Of a DNA stretch of 7,195 bases, positions 4,916-7,195 are shown in pieces (within the stretch, counting starts at the first letter, position 1; every line of letters starts with the position of its first letter). The stretch is from Gammaproteobacteria bacterium (GTDB lineage: Bacteria; Pseudomonadota; Gammaproteobacteria; Chromatiales; Chromatiaceae). The stretch spans positions 1 through 7,195 of the forward strand of contig JAUVEG010000064.1 in NCBI GenBank assembly GCA_030594925.1. The letters run 5' to 3'. A program made the position numbers and the translations under genes. The notes under the pieces were generated by a model. It was not told the DNA's origin. It was given only the letters and a program-made list of their open reading frames with translations, and searched no databases.

Positions 4916-7195
4916 TCACTCAGGCCTCATTACTTTTCCCCATGCATCGATAACAAAGTTGCGCTCCACATTTAGTTCATGCGTAGAAATGACTCCTGGC
5001 GCCTCCTGAAGTGAGAGGCGGTGAGATGCTGCACGCAACACCCTGTATGCGCCGACCAGCTGCTCCTTCCAATCGGGTTCGACCAATCCCTCCTCACCCA
5101 GGGATTGCAGCAAGCGAATATTATCGCTGAACTTGCACAGGGAGGGGTGGCTGTTCGCTTCGCGCAGTATCAGATACTGCACCATGAACTCAATGTCGGT
5201 GATGCCGCCTTTACCCTGTTTCAGGTCAAAAACTTCGCTGCTGCTCCTGTCGAGAGAATCCCGCATCTTTGATCGCATTTTGACCACTTCACTGCGCAGA
5301 GCCTTCTCCTCATGCTGTTTGCAGATAACCTGCCGGCGAATCGCATTAAATTCGGAGGTTACGGCCTGGTCGCCGCTTACAGCACGGCTGCGCACCAGCG
5401 CCTGATGCTCCCATATCCAGGCCTGCTTGTGCTGGTAGGTTTCAAAGGCCTTCAGGCTGCTTACCAGCAGTCCTGAAGCGCCATTGGGGCGCAGGCGCAT
5501 ATCAATTTCATAGGCCTGCCCCGATGGAGTGAGGGTGGTCAGAAGGTGGATCAGGCGTTGCGCCAGACGCGCATAAAAATTCTCTGCAGCAACAGGCCTC
5601 TCGCCATCAGTCATGCTGTTGATTGCCGCATTGTGCAAAAACAGCAGGTCCAGATCCGAGCCATATCCAAGCTCGATGCCGCCAAGCTTTCCGTAGCCGA
5701 TAATGGCGAATCCCATAGCGTCAGCAGTTGTTTCCTGCGGAGAACCATGACGTGCACTGAGATCCCGCCAGGCGATCTTCAGTGCTGCACCGAGTGTCAC
5801 TTCAGCTATCTCGGAGAGATAATCGCTGACCACCATGAGTGGAATAATGTTGGAGATATCTGCTGCAGCAACGCGCAGACGGTTAGTGGCGACAAAGTGG
5901 CGCAGGATCTCCATCTCCTGCTCCAGGTCACCCTCGACTCTTTGCAGCATGCTGTTGAGTTCATCGGTTAGAGCAGCGCGGCTCAGCGGCTGATAGAGAA
6001 GCCGGTGGTCGATGAGTTGATCAAGCAGCAGCGGCTGGCGTACGATCCACTGCATGAACCATGGACTGGCGCTGAGCAGATTGATCAATTGCTCCAGCGC
6101 GCCCTGGTTTTCACTCAGCAGCTCGAGATAGGTGGTGCGACGGGCAATGGCTGCGATCACGGCACTGAGGCGCTCCAGTGTCTCTTCGGCATTGCTGCGC
6201 TTCGCTGTCAATGCCAGCAAACGTGGCATCAGGGCGCCGAGTATGTGGCTGCCCCGTTCTCCTGCTTGCTGCAGCGAGTGATTTCGGTGCAGATCCTGTA
6301 TCAGTTTCGCGGCTCTTTCACTATCCTTGAAACCGGCTTCAACAAGTTGCCGCTGTTGCTGTAGCGGGTTATTCCATGCCGCTTCCAGCGGGGAGAGTTG
6401 TTGCTGCGTATCATCGAAGAGTCGCTCGAAATGATGCTGTACATTGGCTCGATGGCGCGTCAGCTCACTGGTGAAGCTCTCTGCTGTTGCAAAGCCCATG
6501 GTGAGTGCAATGCGTTCAACTCCCTCTTTATCTTGCGGCAGCTGATGACTTTGTTCATCGCGCCACGCCTGGATGCGGTTTTCGACAAGACGCAGAAAAC
6601 GATAGGCATCGATGAGTTCGCTGACTGTCGTTTGTGGAAGATTGCTTTTGTCAGCGAGGATGCCCAGCACCTCCTGGATCGGGGCAATCTGCAGTTCGCT
6701 CTCCCTTCCGCCGCGGATCAACTGAAATGTTTGTCCAAGAAATTCAATCTCCCGAATGCCGCCGGGGCCAAGCTTGATGTTGTTGCGCATCCCCTTGCGC
6801 TGCATATCGTCATTGATGAGCTGCTTGAGTTTGCGCAGCGAATCAATAGCGCCGTAGTCAAGATAGCGTCGATAGACAAAAGGGCGCAGCATTTTCAATA
6901 ACGAAGCTCCCGCCTGTATATCTCCAGCTACGATGCGCGCCTTGATCATAGCGTAGCGTTCCCACTCCCTGGCTTGCGACTGGTAGTAGTTCTCCATGAA
7001 GTCGAAGCTGGGCGCCAGTGGCCCGGACTGGCCAAAGGGGCGCAGACGCGTATCAACCCGAAATACAAAACCGTCAACAGTGCGCGAGTTGAGCGCCCTG
7101 GTCAGTTTCCGGCACAGGCGTGTGAAAAATTCCTCGTTGGAGAGAGTGCGCCTGCCGTCTGTCTCTCCTACAGAGGGGAAGCAGTAGATCAGATC
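4916..7195 (-). CDS. glnE: Bifunctional glutamine synthetase adenylyltransferase/adenylyl-removing enzyme, N-terminus outside window
   Basis: The reading frame is open to the window edge, so 759 residues are visible of an expected 940-950. The enzyme attaches AMP to glutamine synthetase and removes it again, under control of PII and glutamine, to match ammonia assimilation to nitrogen supply. The fragment opens with DLIYCFP, the end of the N-terminal (adenylyl-removing) nucleotidyltransferase active site. It continues with FVFRVDTRLRPFGQSGPLAP and the REWERYAMIKAR segment. The C-terminal adenylyltransferase domain has GYGKLGGIELGYGSDLDLLFLH near 500-521, with catalytic-type Asp514 and Asp516. 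It also has DMRLRPNGASGLLV, and GKGGITDIEFMVQYL near the C-terminus. The first methionine in the window, at 6997, is internal and not a start. The protein ends WGKVMRPE. No terminator follows. Confidence 0.97.
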   Translation of the reverse strand, partial: DLIYCFPSVGETDGRRTLSNEEFFTRLCRKLTRALNSRTVDGFVFRVDTRLRPFGQSGPLAPSFDFMENYYQSQAREWERYAMIKARIVAGDIQAGASLLKMLRPFVYRRYLDYGAIDSLRKLKQLINDDMQRKGMRNNIKLGPGGIREIEFLGQTFQLIRGGRESELQIAPIQEVLGILADKSNLPQTTVSELIDAYRFLRLVENRIQAWRDEQSHQLPQDKEGVERIALTMGFATAESFTSELTRHRANVQHHFERLFDDTQQQLSPLEAAWNNPLQQQRQLVEAGFKDSERAAKLIQDLHRNHSLQQAGERGSHILGALMPRLLALTAKRSNAEETLERLSAVIAAIARRTTYLELLSENQGALEQLINLLSASPWFMQWIVRQPLLLDQLIDHRLLYQPLSRAALTDELNSMLQRVEGDLEQEMEILRHFVATNRLRVAAADISNIIPLMVVSDYLSEIAEVTLGAALKIAWRDLSARHGSPQETTADAMGFAIIGYGKLGGIELGYGSDLDLLFLHNAAINSMTDGERPVAAENFYARLAQRLIHLLTTLTPSGQAYEIDMRLRPNGASGLLVSSLKAFETYQHKQAWIWEHQALVRSRAVSGDQAVTSEFNAIRRQVICKQHEEKALRSEVVKMRSKMRDSLDRSSSEVFDLKQGKGGITDIEFMVQYLILREANSHPSLCKFSDNIRLLQSLGEEGLVEPDWKEQLVGAYRVLRAASHRLSLQEAPGVISTHELNVERNFVIDAWGKVMRPE

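Overview
This window looks like ordinary chromosome from a gammaproteobacterium. The reasons are a GlnE adenylyltransferase, a cytosolic iron superoxide dismutase, a glutathione-dependent glyoxalase II, and a rapZ - EIIA(Man family) - HPr cluster of the kind found in Chromatiales-type and sulfur-oxidising lineages. A heme A synthase points to an aerobic organism with an aa3-type oxidase. The genus is inferred from gene content only, and no marker here fixes it.

Layout, left to right. Positions 1-144 (+) hold the last 47 codons of hisI (histidine biosynthesis). A short GC-rich hairpin follows, and it contains the Shine-Dalgarno sequence of gloB (226-1002, +). Between the convergent gloB and sodB lies a palindromic element of about 106 bp: two hairpins enclosed by a 14-bp inverted repeat (1011-1116). 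sodB (1120-1701, -) encodes Fe-SOD. Its upstream region carries a run of nearly four ATTGT units and overlapping palindromes. Positions 1858-2130 (-) are open but encode only the C-terminal end of a beta-barrel outer membrane protein, a gene remnant abutting the stop codon of the HPr gene. The signalling cluster runs leftward from 3658: rapZ (3658-2801), an EIIA of the mannose family (2797-2393) and HPr (2400-2131). The genes are separated by 3 bp and then overlap by 8 bp, so they are almost certainly one operon. ctaA (4767-3769, -) and the 3' three quarters of glnE (7195-4916, -) fill the rest.

How the genes work together. rapZ, EIIA and HPr form the regulatory phosphotransfer module of proteobacteria that carry no sugar permease here. 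HPr keeps both His15 (target of enzyme I) and Ser46 (target of HPr kinase/phosphorylase), but neither partner enzyme is in the window. The place where enzyme I often follows HPr is occupied by the outer membrane protein remnant. GlnE, which adjusts glutamine synthetase activity, shares the strand with this module, but ctaA and 148 bp of non-coding DNA separate them. gloB and sodB are stand-alone detoxification genes.

I found no defence system, transposase, CRISPR array, tRNA or other clearly new system. The points most worth a second look are the outer membrane protein remnant fused in frame behind the HPr stop, the A8 run that could join EIIA to HPr by slippage, and the small intergenic repeats.
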